Origin: Chloroflexota bacterium
Lineage (GTDB): Bacteria > Chloroflexota > Anaerolineae > Anaerolineales > Villigracilaceae
DNA: 34,528 nt
Assembly: GCA_016234555.1 (NCBI GenBank)
Contig: JACRBJ010000033.1
Coordinates: 1 to 34,528, forward strand
Direction: 5' to 3'
Part shown: piece by piece, positions 7,512-14,541 of the stretch
How the letters are laid out: the number at the start of each line of letters is the position of its first letter
Numbering within the stretch: the first letter of the stretch is position 1
Translations under genes and position numbers: made by a program
Notes under the pieces: generated by a model
Databases searched by the model: none
What the model saw: the letters and a program-made list of their open reading frames with translations, nothing else
What the model was told of the DNA's origin: nothing

Positions 7512-7612
7512 TTAGTTACCAGTTATCAGTGGTCAGTTTTTGAACCGCGAAGAGCGCGAAGGTCGCTAAGATTTTTAAAGGGTTTTCTTCGCGTTCTTAG
7601 CGTACTTGGCGG
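7512..7612. repeat. Spacer of CAGT repeats plus imperfect palindrome
   Basis: This is the spacer between the lamin-tail gene and dnaX. First comes a run of CAGT/ATCAGT words (about 7515-7540) like that at 9055-9095. Then a long imperfect inverted repeat follows (7545-7570 with 7587-7612), pairing words such as CGCGAAG and GCTAAG with CTTCGCG and CTTAGCG. Such CCGC...GCGG elements look like dispersed intergenic repeats. The hairpin has no clear T-run, so a terminator role is unlikely. Confidence 0.65.
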
Positions 7613-7619
7613 TGAAGAA

Positions 7620-8108
7620 TCACGGAACGCGATACACAGCCCTCAGGTTGCCCTGCGCGTCGAAAAGGCGGGCATTCTCGCCAGAACTCCATGCGGCGTC
7701 GCCTATGCCCCAATAGAGGTCAATGACGGTATCTGTACCGGCAGCTGTGTGAACCTGGACTATGCCATTCGAATAAAGCGTGAGTTTCGGGAACTTAAAG
7801 ACGTTTCCATCCTCGTCCTTGAGCTGCCACGAAGCCAAATCCAGTTGACCTTCGCCCTCGAACTTGACGACGACGATCTCTGAACTCAATGCCCCAGCGC
7901 CGACCACACTGCTGATCTTGACGGGGATATCGTCCTGCGGGTTGATCGTCGAAACAGGCTCGGCGGCGCCGACAACGGGCGCAGACTGCGGGACGGCCGG
8001 CAGGCTGGCGCGGTAGTTGCGGTCATACCAGAAGAGGATTCCGCCTGTCACCGTGGCGGAGACGAAGATGTTGAGGAGCAGGTAGGAGAAAATTTTGCGA
8101 CGATCCAT
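7620..8108 (-). CDS. Membrane-anchored lamin-tail-domain (LTD) protein
   Basis: This 162-residue protein has an N-terminal membrane anchor (about 7-27) in MDRRKIFSYLLLNIFVSATV, a short linker, and a C-terminal lamin-tail-like domain (about 63-160). The domain shows the usual pattern: VKISSVVGAGALSSEIVVV, then DLASWQLKDEDGNVFKFP, then LYSNGIVQVHTAAG and a final Trp-x-x-Gly-Glu-Asn-Ala-x-Leu-x-Asp segment. LTDs are immunoglobulin-like folds found outside the cell in many bacteria, often as binding or wall-associated modules. It lies 12 nt after prmA and is probably co-transcribed, though a link to methylation or replication is not obvious. The family call is by pattern and the function is unknown. 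Confidence 0.75.
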   Translation of the reverse strand: MDRRKIFSYLLLNIFVSATVTGGILFWYDRNYRASLPAVPQSAPVVGAAEPVSTINPQDDIPVKISSVVGAGALSSEIVVVKFEGEGQLDLASWQLKDEDGNVFKFPKLTLYSNGIVQVHTAAGTDTVIDLYWGIGDAAWSSGENARLFDAQGNLRAVYRVP

Positions 8109-8120
8109 GGCTAATGGAGA

Positions 8121-9053
8121 TTATACATCACGCGACATTTTCAGCGCGACCCAATCATTCATCTGACGCTGGTCGTTGAGTTTCAACCCCTTTGCCTCAG
8201 CCGCCGCGACGACATTCGCCGCCTGATGGTCAAGGATTCCGCTGAGGATGATCTCGCCATCCGCTTCGACCAAATCCGCGAGCCCTCCATCGAACAGGCG
8301 GATGATGATCGGCGCGAGGATATTCGCCACCACCAGCGGCGCGGACTTGAAGGGGAAGTCGCCGCGCAGGATTTCAGTCACGGAGCCTTGCCCCAAAATC
8401 AGTTCATCCCCCACCCCGTTCAGGTCGGCGTTCTCGCGCGAGTTTTTGACGGACTCGATGTCAATATCCACGCCGAGGACTTTTTCCGCGCCAAGTTTGA
8501 GAGCGGCAATGGAAAGGATACCTGAGCCACAGCCCACGTCAATCGCGCTCAAACCTCCGAGGTCTTTAAGACCTCGGAGGTTTAGATACACCTCCATCAA
8601 CTCCAAACACAACTGTGTCGTGGGATGCGTCCCCGTGCCAAATGCCATGCCAGGGTCGATTTTGATAGGGATTCGTTTCGGGTCGGGGGATTCAAGCCAG
8701 GCGGGAAGAATCAGTAAACGCTCGCCGATGAGAATCGGTTTGTAATTCTGCTTCCAGGCTTCCATCCAGTTTTGGTCGGCGATCTGCTTGTAAGTGGGAG
8801 TCGGCACGGGGGTAATCATCTCCAAATAGAAGAGTGACTCCTCCAGTTTTTGCCGCGTCTCTTCAAGGTTGTCATCCACTTCCAAATACGCGCGCACGGT
8901 GATGGGGCCTGTTGCTGTACCCTCGTCTTCTTCATCCAAAAACTTGACCCCCTGCTCGGTCATCACGCCGTTGGGCGCAAAGCGGGCAAAAACGTCGGCA
9001 ACAGATTCGGCAAGTTCGCCGTTTACACTCAGGGATACTTCCAGCCAGTTCAT
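8121..9053 (-). CDS. prmA: Ribosomal protein L11 methyltransferase
   Basis: This 310-residue protein has PrmA architecture. An N-terminal substrate-binding domain is followed by a class I SAM methyltransferase domain with FGTGTHPTTQLCLE, motif I IDVGCGSGILSIAALKLGA, the acidic VLGVDID and the catalytic-loop motif VVANILAPIII. It trimethylates ribosomal protein L11. Residues about 157-168 (NLRGLKDLGGL and the flanking Leu residues) are encoded by a perfect 33-bp palindrome. They lengthen the loop before motif I by about seven residues compared with the E. coli protein as I remember it. The frame is intact and all motifs remain, so the enzyme is probably active. In many bacteria prmA lies near dnaJ, as here. 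Confidence 0.95.
   Translation of the reverse strand: MNWLEVSLSVNGELAESVADVFARFAPNGVMTEQGVKFLDEEDEGTATGPITVRAYLEVDDNLEETRQKLEESLFYLEMITPVPTPTYKQIADQNWMEAWKQNYKPILIGERLLILPAWLESPDPKRIPIKIDPGMAFGTGTHPTTQLCLELMEVYLNLRGLKDLGGLSAIDVGCGSGILSIAALKLGAEKVLGVDIDIESVKNSRENADLNGVGDELILGQGSVTEILRGDFPFKSAPLVVANILAPIIIRLFDGGLADLVEADGEIILSGILDHQAANVVAAAEAKGLKLNDQRQMNDWVALKMSRDV
8551..8583. repeat. 33-bp perfect palindrome inserted in frame within prmA
   Basis: Sixteen bases, AAACCTCCGAGGTCTT, are followed by one central base and their exact complement. The element is 33 bp, exactly 11 codons, and codes for NLRGLKDLGGL-type residues within PrmA. A second palindrome at 26556-26588 has the same 16-1-16 layout and matches at 14 of 16 arm positions. 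Its two differences are mirrored in the other arm, so pairing is kept. This indicates a mobile or amplified palindromic element family able to settle inside a coding gene, similar in principle to Rickettsia palindromic elements. Confidence 0.9.
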
Positions 9054-9095
9054 TTCCAGTCTCCAGTAATCAGTTTTCAGTCATCGGTATTCAGT
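9054..9095. repeat. CAGT-word low-complexity spacer
   Basis: Between prmA and the Nudix gene is a short tandem run of degenerate CAGT words, such as CCAGTAATCAGTTTTCAGTC. It partly overlaps the end of the Nudix gene. The same type of run occurs at about 7515-7540. It is probably a dispersed low-complexity spacer with no known function. Confidence 0.5.
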
Positions 9096-9538
9096 GAATC
9101 AACCGCCCAGCGAATTAATTCCTTCTCTGCAAATAGCATCTGAGGCAGGGCGTTGACATCGAAATATTTCATCTCGGAAATTTCCGAGCTTTCCTTGAAA
9201 GTTCCGCTCACGATTTTGCACAAATATATCAAACTGATATTGTGATCTTCCTTCGAACTTTCAGCCAGCAGCAGTTTTTCAACTTTTATCTGCATACCCG
9301 TCTCTTCAAAAAACTCGCGGACAATTGCCCTGTCAGGCTGTTCGTTGAATTCAAGTCCGCCAGCAGGGATGCCCCACTCGAATTTTCGGTAAGTATGTTT
9401 GAACAAAAGGATTCGTTTCTGTTCATCAAAAATTAGCGCCGCAACCGATGCACGAAATTTGGGGCGGTAAGCCCGCATGGCAAGGACATGCACCCACATC
9501 GGGAGCGTACGCCAGATTCGTAAAAGGGGTTTCAACAT
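9077..9538 (-). CDS. Nudix hydrolase
   Basis: This 153-residue protein contains a complete Nudix box, GGLEFNEQPDRAIVREFFEE followed by TGM, with the G-x5-E-x7-RE-U-x-EE-x-GU pattern and all metal-binding glutamates. The preceding strand, [21 protein letters not shown], and the WGIPAGG segment are also typical. Such enzymes cleave nucleoside diphosphates linked to another group, but the substrate cannot be read from the motif. The basic, aromatic N-terminus (MLKPLLRIWRTLPMWVHVLA) could be an amphipathic membrane-associating helix. It follows dnaJ by 76 nt in the same direction and is probably part of the same long cluster. Confidence 0.92.
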   Translation of the reverse strand: MLKPLLRIWRTLPMWVHVLAMRAYRPKFRASVAALIFDEQKRILLFKHTYRKFEWGIPAGGLEFNEQPDRAIVREFFEETGMQIKVEKLLLAESSKEDHNISLIYLCKIVSGTFKESSEISEMKYFDVNALPQMLFAEKELIRWAVDSLNTDD

Positions 9539-9614
9539 AAGGTTCAGGCATTATAAAGCAAACGAGCGGACTCTCATCCACTCGTCACTTATCACTTTTT
9601 ACTTTTCACTTCTC

Positions 9615-10751
9615 TTATCCCCCAAACGCCTCATTCAACCAATCCAGGAACCCCTTCTCCTGCGGCTTGACCGTCGTCCCCAAACTCTCAGCCAGCTTCT
9701 CGAACAGTTCGCGCTGTTCCTTTGTCAACTTGGATGGGATTGCCACATTGACCATCACAATCTGGTCGCCGCGTTGTGTCTTGCTGCGGACATGCGGCAC
9801 ACCCTTGCCTTTGAGGTGGAAGATTTTCCCGGGCTGTGTGCCAGCGGGGATTTTCAATTTTTCCTCGCCATCTATCGTTGGGACATGTACTTCCGCGCCA
9901 AGCACGGCTTGCGCCACATTGATATCGAGGTTGAGCAAAATGTCGTTGTCGCGGCGCTTGAAGAACTGATGCGGCTTGACGTCCAGCACGAGGAACAGGC
10001 TTCCGCTGGGACCGCCAAACACACCAGGTCCACCCTCGTTGTTCAAGCGGATTTGCGTGCCAACGTCCACGCCAGCGGGGATCTGAACTTTCTTCTTGAT
10101 GTTCTTGCGTTCCAAGCCTGTGCCGCGACAGGTTTTACACGGCGACGAAATCGTCTCACCGCGACCGTTACAGGTGGGACAGGTCGCAGTCTGCACCATC
10201 TGACCAAGGAAGGTCTGGCGCACCTGACGGACTTCGCCCTGCCCATTACAAGTGGAACATCGGACGGGAGTCGTGCCAGGTTCCGCGCCCGAACCGGTAC
10301 AGCGTGAACAGGTCTCGTCGCGCTGGAACTCGATTTCTTTTTCGACGCCAAAGACAGCTTCCTCAAACGTCAACGTGACCTGCATCTGCAAGTCACGCCC
10401 GCGACGCGGGGAATTGCGCGGCTGGCGCCGTCCCGAAGAAAAGCCAAAGCCGCCGAACCCGCCGAGGATTTCCTCGAAGATATCGCTAAAGTCGGCGGAA
10501 TAATCATGATAGCCACCACCGCCCATGCCGCCAAGTCCCTCCTTGCCATAGCGGTCATAGCGCGCACGCTTGTCAGAATCCGAAAGCACGCCATAGGCTT
10601 CGTTGATCTCTTTAAATTTCTCTTCGGCATGCTCTTCCTTGCTGACGTCGGGGTGATACTGGCGCGCAAGTTTGCGGAACGCAGCTTTGATCTCGTCATC
10701 GCTCGCGTTCCTTCCAACACCAAGAACTTCGTAATAATCGCGGTTGCTCAT
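9615..10751 (-). CDS. dnaJ: Chaperone protein DnaJ
   Basis: This 378-residue type I DnaJ is complete. The J domain (1-70) contains the essential HPD motif in YHPDVSKEE, followed by a Gly/Phe-rich region ([11 protein letters not shown]). Four CxxCxGxG zinc repeats follow ([28 protein letters not shown] and CKTCRGTG), then the C-terminal beta domains. It delivers substrates to DnaK and stimulates its ATPase. It is the fourth gene of the hrcA-grpE-dnaK-dnaJ order. The 60-nt spacer from dnaK holds a 14-bp hairpin. No strong Shine-Dalgarno is visible ahead of the ATG. Confidence 0.98.
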   Translation of the reverse strand: MSNRDYYEVLGVGRNASDDEIKAAFRKLARQYHPDVSKEEHAEEKFKEINEAYGVLSDSDKRARYDRYGKEGLGGMGGGGYHDYSADFSDIFEEILGGFGGFGFSSGRRQPRNSPRRGRDLQMQVTLTFEEAVFGVEKEIEFQRDETCSRCTGSGAEPGTTPVRCSTCNGQGEVRQVRQTFLGQMVQTATCPTCNGRGETISSPCKTCRGTGLERKNIKKKVQIPAGVDVGTQIRLNNEGGPGVFGGPSGSLFLVLDVKPHQFFKRRDNDILLNLDINVAQAVLGAEVHVPTIDGEEKLKIPAGTQPGKIFHLKGKGVPHVRSKTQRGDQIVMVNVAIPSKLTKEQRELFEKLAESLGTTVKPQEKGFLDWLNEAFGG

Positions 10752-10766
10752 AATTGGTCAAAGGTC

Positions 10767-10804
10767 AAAAGTCAAAGGTCACGGACATTCGACCTTTGAC
10801 TTTT
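10767..10804. repeat. Hairpin of GTCAAAGGTC words between dnaK and dnaJ
   Basis: A perfect 14-bp stem (AAAAGTCAAAGGTC, 10767-10780, with 10791-10804) closes a 10-nt loop in the 60-nt dnaK-dnaJ spacer. The left arm is part of a tandem run of GGTCAAA words. A similar hairpin of the same words lies before dnaK. In the transcript it could limit 3' decay of dnaK mRNA or attenuate dnaJ. Confidence 0.8.
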
Positions 10805-10811
10805 GGCTCGT

Positions 10812-12695
10812 TTACTCCTTCACTTCACCATCCACAACTTCGGGACCTGCATCGGGATTGGGATCCGCTTCGCCACCCGCAGCGGATTGCCCACCCTGTT
10901 CGTAGGCGGCAGCGCCAATCTTTTGGATGGACTGACCCAAAGCTTCGGTGGCGGCTTTGATCTTCGCCAAATCATCGCCCTGCAAAGCGGATTTGGCGTC
11001 TGCAATCTTTGCCTCGACCTCGCTGCGGACATCGGACGGAGCCTTGTCGCCAAAGTCGCGGATGGCTTTCTCAGCGGCGTAGACCATGTTGTCCGCGCCG
11101 TTGCGGGCTTCGATCAACTCCTTGCGGACGCGGTCTTCCTCGGCATGAGCCTCAGCGTCCTTACGCATCTTTTCGACTTCTGCTTCGCTCAAGCCAGATG
11201 ATGCGGTAATGGTGATGTGCTGGGTACGTCCCGTCGCCTTGTCCTTCGCGCTGACTTTCATGATGCCGTTCACGTCCACATCGAAGGTGACTTCGATTTG
11301 GGGAATGCCACGCGGCGCAGGTGGGATACCGTCCAGGATGAATTTGCCAAGCGATTTATTATCGTTCGCCATCGGGCGCTCGCCCTGCAAAACGTGAATC
11401 TCGACCTGAGTCTGGTTGTCCGACGCGGTGGAGAAGACCTGACTGCGGCGTGTGGGAATCGTCGTGTTGCGCTCGATCTGGGGTGTGGCAACCCCGCCCA
11501 ACGTTTCGATGGAAAGCGTCAGCGGGGTAACATCCAACAGGAGAATATCCTTTACCTCTCCACCGAGCACGCCCGCCTGAATCGCCGCACCAATTGCCAC
11601 GACTTCATCGGGGTTGACTCCCTTGTGCGGATCCTTGCCAAAGAAAGCGCGCACGCGGTCCTGAATGGCGGGCATACGGGTCATGCCGCCGACCAGCACC
11701 ACTTCGTTGATGTCGCCCGCATTCAGCCCAGCATCGGACAGCGCCTGCTTGACGGGAGCAATGGTTCGGTCAACAAGGTCGGCTGTGATTTGCTCCAGTT
11801 TGGCGCGAGTCAGGGTCATCACCAAATGTTTGGGACCGCTCGCATCCGCCGTCAGGTAGGGCAGGTTGATCTCGGTCTGCATCACGGTGGAGAGCTCGAT
11901 CTTTGCCTTCTCTGCGGCTTCCTTCAAACGCTGAAGCGCCTGACGGTCGTTATGCAGGTCGATATTGTTGTCTTTCCTGAATTGCTCGATCAGGTAATCC
12001 ATGACTCGCAGGTCGAAGTCATCGCCGCCAAGGAAGGTATCACCACTGGTCGAGCGGACTTGAAAGACACCGTCGCCCACATCCAAAATCGAAACGTCGA
12101 ACGTGCCACCACCAAGGTCATAGACCACGATGACTTCGTTCTTCTTTTTATCGAGCCCGTAGGCAAGCGAGGAGGCTGTCGGCTCATTGATGATGCGCAA
12201 AACTTCCAAGCCCGCGATCTTGCCCGCATCCTTTGTGGCGTTGCGCTGAGCATCGTTGAAATATGCAGGAACGGTAATCACCGCCTGCGTGATCGGCTCG
12301 CCAAGGTACGCCTCGGCATCCGCTTTCATTTTCGCCAGAATCATCGCCGAAATTTCGGGCGGCGAGTAATCCTTTTCATCCAGTTTCACGCGCACGTCGC
12401 CATTCTCGGCGGCTGTCACCGCATAGGGCACACGCTTCTTCGTGTGTTCCACCTGCGCGTCTTCCGCTTTGCGTCCCATGAAACGCTTGACCGAAAAGAT
12501 GGTGTTGTTCGGGTTGGTGATCGCCTGATTGCGCGCCACACGTCCCACCAATCGCTCGTGATTTTTATTAACCGCCACCACCGAAGGGACAAGCCGCTCC
12601 CCTTCCGCAGACGGAATCACAATCGGTTCGCCGCCGCTCATCACCGCCGCAACGGAATTTGTCGTGCCAAGATCAATGCCAATGATTTTTGCCAT
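10812..12695 (-). CDS. dnaK: Chaperone protein DnaK (Hsp70)
   Basis: This 627-residue Hsp70 begins [20 protein letters not shown]. The ATPase signatures [22 protein letters not shown] and [17 protein letters not shown] are all present. The substrate-binding domain contains [18 protein letters not shown]. The C-terminal lid ends in an acidic tail, [11 protein letters not shown], rather than the EEVD of eukaryotic cytosolic forms. The ATG at 12695 is chosen because GGGAG lies just upstream and the protein starts like all DnaK; a TTG four codons earlier is less likely. It sits between grpE and dnaJ, with word-repeat hairpins in both spacers. Confidence 0.98.
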   Translation of the reverse strand: MAKIIGIDLGTTNSVAAVMSGGEPIVIPSAEGERLVPSVVAVNKNHERLVGRVARNQAITNPNNTIFSVKRFMGRKAEDAQVEHTKKRVPYAVTAAENGDVRVKLDEKDYSPPEISAMILAKMKADAEAYLGEPITQAVITVPAYFNDAQRNATKDAGKIAGLEVLRIINEPTASSLAYGLDKKKNEVIVVYDLGGGTFDVSILDVGDGVFQVRSTSGDTFLGGDDFDLRVMDYLIEQFRKDNNIDLHNDRQALQRLKEAAEKAKIELSTVMQTEINLPYLTADASGPKHLVMTLTRAKLEQITADLVDRTIAPVKQALSDAGLNAGDINEVVLVGGMTRMPAIQDRVRAFFGKDPHKGVNPDEVVAIGAAIQAGVLGGEVKDILLLDVTPLTLSIETLGGVATPQIERNTTIPTRRSQVFSTASDNQTQVEIHVLQGERPMANDNKSLGKFILDGIPPAPRGIPQIEVTFDVDVNGIMKVSAKDKATGRTQHITITASSGLSEAEVEKMRKDAEAHAEEDRVRKELIEARNGADNMVYAAEKAIRDFGDKAPSDVRSEVEAKIADAKSALQGDDLAKIKAATEALGQSIQKIGAAAYEQGGQSAAGGEADPNPDAGPEVVDGEVKE

Positions 12696-12710
12696 GAATG
12701 CTCCCAAGTT

Positions 12711-12757
12711 AGGTTGAAGGTCAAAAGTCGAAAGTCAAAACCTTTGACCTTCAACCT
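12711..12757. repeat. Hairpin of GGTCAAA words between grpE and dnaK
   Basis: A perfect 15-bp stem (12711-12725 with 12743-12757) lies in the 79-nt spacer between grpE and dnaK, followed by another CGACCTTTGACC word. It is built from the same GGTCAAA/TTTGACC vocabulary as the hairpin after dnaK. It might work as an mRNA processing or stability element, since DnaK is usually needed in excess over GrpE and DnaJ. Confidence 0.8.
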
Positions 12758-12774
12758 TCGACCTTTGACCGAAT

Positions 12775-13326
12775 TTATTGTGCCACCCTCACCGACGCGG
12801 GACGAATCACCCGTTCGCCCAACATATATCCGTTGCGCACCACATCGATCACGTGTCCGCTTTCCACTTCCTCGGAAGGCTCATGCGTAATTGCGTCATG
12901 AAAGTTCGGGTCGAATGCCAATCCCTTCGCTTCGATGCGCTTCACGCCTTCGCTTTCCAGTATGTTCTGCAATTTACGCGCGATCAGCTCAATGCCATTT
13001 GCCCAGGCATTGTCAGCGGGACGATTTTGCAGGGCGAGTTCCAGGTCATCCAGCACAGGTAAAACCTTTTTGACAATATCGCCCTTCATGCTGGCATAGG
13101 TCAACTCGTTATCGCGCTCGATGCGCTTCTTATAATTCTGGAACTCCGCCTGCGACCTTGCCCAGCCGTCCTTGTATTCAGCCGCCTTGGACTCAGCTTC
13201 CGCCAACTGGCTTTTCAATGCTTCCACTTCGACGTTGGGCTGATTGCCCTCAACAGGCGCAGATTCCACTGTGGGCTGAGTCTCAGTCACTTCTTCTTCG
13301 TATTTGTGCTTCTTTTTATCGGTCAT
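12775..13326 (-). CDS. grpE: Nucleotide exchange factor GrpE
   Basis: This 183-residue GrpE has a disordered acidic N-terminus and a long coiled-coil helix (about 28-85; LKSQLAEAESKAAEYKDGWA and YKKRIERD). Its C-terminal beta domain contains VLPVLDDLELAL, EGVKRIEAKGLAFDPNFHDA and GYMLGERVIRPASVRV. It drives ADP release from DnaK. Its place between hrcA and dnaK is the classical order. Length and motifs are normal. Confidence 0.97.
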   Translation of the reverse strand: MTDKKKHKYEEEVTETQPTVESAPVEGNQPNVEVEALKSQLAEAESKAAEYKDGWARSQAEFQNYKKRIERDNELTYASMKGDIVKKVLPVLDDLELALQNRPADNAWANGIELIARKLQNILESEGVKRIEAKGLAFDPNFHDAITHEPSEEVESGHVIDVVRNGYMLGERVIRPASVRVAQ

Positions 13327-13383
13327 GCTCTCACTCTCGAAATAATTTTATAAATCGGATAGCTCGCTGTCCGACTCCAGAAT

Positions 13384-14421
13384 TTATTCATTCGTAATAT
13401 TGTCATTCACCAGATTACTCAATAAACCAGCCACGTACCTAACGGTGGGAATTGTCCGCGCGTAGGACATGCGCATGGGACCCAGCACGCCCAGCGTCCC
13501 CGTCGCCAAGCCTGGGACGCCGTATCTGGCAATCACCATCGAACACTGACGAAGTTCCTCCCAACCGCCTTCGCCGCCGATCAGCACCTGCAATCCACCG
13601 ACACTGCTGTTGGTGGATGCGCGCGCAAGCAATCCCTGCAGGGTGGAGCGTTCTTCAAACAGGCGCATCGCCCAGCGGGCTTCGTCCGTCTCGGCGAATT
13701 CGGGTTCACTCAAAACGTTTGTGAGGCCGTCGGTGTAAATCTCGCCCGAAACATTTTCGGAGGTGCGCTTCATATCCTGAACCATCAGCGTGATGATGTC
13801 CTGCTCCAACGCATCGGCACGGGATGACAGGGCGGCAATGGCATCCATTGCCAGACCAGCCAACAGCGAGTTGAGATGTGTCGCCACCTGGGTCAAGCGG
13901 GTCTGGGAGACGGGTTCAGCCAAAGTCAGAATCTGCTGCTTGACTTCGCCACCCTCCATGACCATCACCATCAAGACCTGCCGTCCCTGAGTTGAGATTA
14001 ACTCCACGTGCTTGAAGCGGATGGTCTCCGCATGGGGTGCGGTGACAAGCGATACACCCTGCGATTGATGAGCCAGAACCGAGGCGGCAAGTGTCATCCA
14101 CTGGTCAACATCGGGACTCGCCTGAAAGAACTGGTGCGAGATGGTGTTCTGCACCGATTCGGGCAGTTCCGCCTTGCTCATCATGTGACCGACAAAGATG
14201 CGGTAACCATCCTCCGTCGGCACGCGACCCGCCGAGGTGTGGGGCTGTCTCAGGTAGCCCATCTCCGTCAGCACGGACATTTCGTTTCGGACGGTGGCAG
14301 GACTCAGCGCAAGCCGAAAACGTTCCACCAGCCGCTTCGAGCCGACAGGTTGCGCTGTCTCGATATAATCGCGGATGAGGAACAGGAGGATGGTTCGCTG
14401 TCTTTCGGTAAGCTCCAGCAT
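13384..14421 (-). CDS. hrcA: Heat-inducible transcription repressor HrcA
   Basis: This 345-residue protein begins MLELTERQRTILLFLIRDYI, the HrcA winged-helix start, with PVGSKRLVERFRLALSPATV and RNEMSVLTEMGYLRQPHTSA as recognition and wing segments. The rest is the GAF-like dimerisation and effector region, ending in IPTVRYVAGLLSNLVND. HrcA normally represses chaperone operons through CIRCE inverted repeats and is activated by GroEL. I found no clear CIRCE upstream of hrcA, grpE, dnaK or groES here. The promoter at 14431-14459 lies so close that the mRNA may be almost leaderless. Confidence 0.96.
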   Translation of the reverse strand: MLELTERQRTILLFLIRDYIETAQPVGSKRLVERFRLALSPATVRNEMSVLTEMGYLRQPHTSAGRVPTEDGYRIFVGHMMSKAELPESVQNTISHQFFQASPDVDQWMTLAASVLAHQSQGVSLVTAPHAETIRFKHVELISTQGRQVLMVMVMEGGEVKQQILTLAEPVSQTRLTQVATHLNSLLAGLAMDAIAALSSRADALEQDIITLMVQDMKRTSENVSGEIYTDGLTNVLSEPEFAETDEARWAMRLFEERSTLQGLLARASTNSSVGGLQVLIGGEGGWEELRQCSMVIARYGVPGLATGTLGVLGPMRMSYARTIPTVRYVAGLLSNLVNDNITNE

Positions 14422-14430
14422 GGCGTCACA

Positions 14431-14459
14431 AGTCTACATGCGAAAATGGAGAGCGTCAA
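14431..14459 (-). promoter_or_regulatory. Promoter of the hrcA-grpE-dnaK-dnaJ cluster
   Basis: On the minus strand TTGACG (14459-14454), a 17-nt spacer and TAGACT (14436-14431) form a good housekeeping promoter. The predicted start near 14424 is only about three bases before the ATG at 14421, and no Shine-Dalgarno is visible. The transcript could be leaderless. Confidence 0.55.
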
Positions 14460-14481
14460 TAAGAGGAGTGTAAGAATTTAC

Positions 14482-14526
14482 AAAAAAAGACCCCAAGGGT
14501 TTCCGCAAAGTGAACCCTTAGGGTCT
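14482..14526 (-). terminator. Intrinsic terminator after the 14542-16635 kinase gene
   Basis: On the minus strand AGACCCTAAGGGTT pairs, with small mismatches, with AAACCCTTGGGGTCT across a 10-nt loop. It is followed by a run of seven T. It lies 16 nt past the kinase stop codon and upstream of the hrcA promoter, so it separates the two units. Confidence 0.9.
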
Positions 14527-14541
14527 GTCATTGAAATTTAC

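Noticed and set aside
6945..7883. Plus-strand open frame of 312 codons opposite dnaX and the lamin-tail gene
   Set aside because: It overlaps well-supported genes on the other strand and shows no domain pattern.
11217..12890. Plus-strand open frame of 557 codons opposite dnaK
   Set aside because: It mirrors dnaK codon structure; long antisense frames opposite GC-rich dnaK are a known artefact. No Shine-Dalgarno and no recognisable protein pattern.
14440..14475. Possible half CIRCE site (TTACACTC) upstream of hrcA
   Set aside because: The second half GAGTGCTAA is missing and the G of TTAGCACTC is absent.
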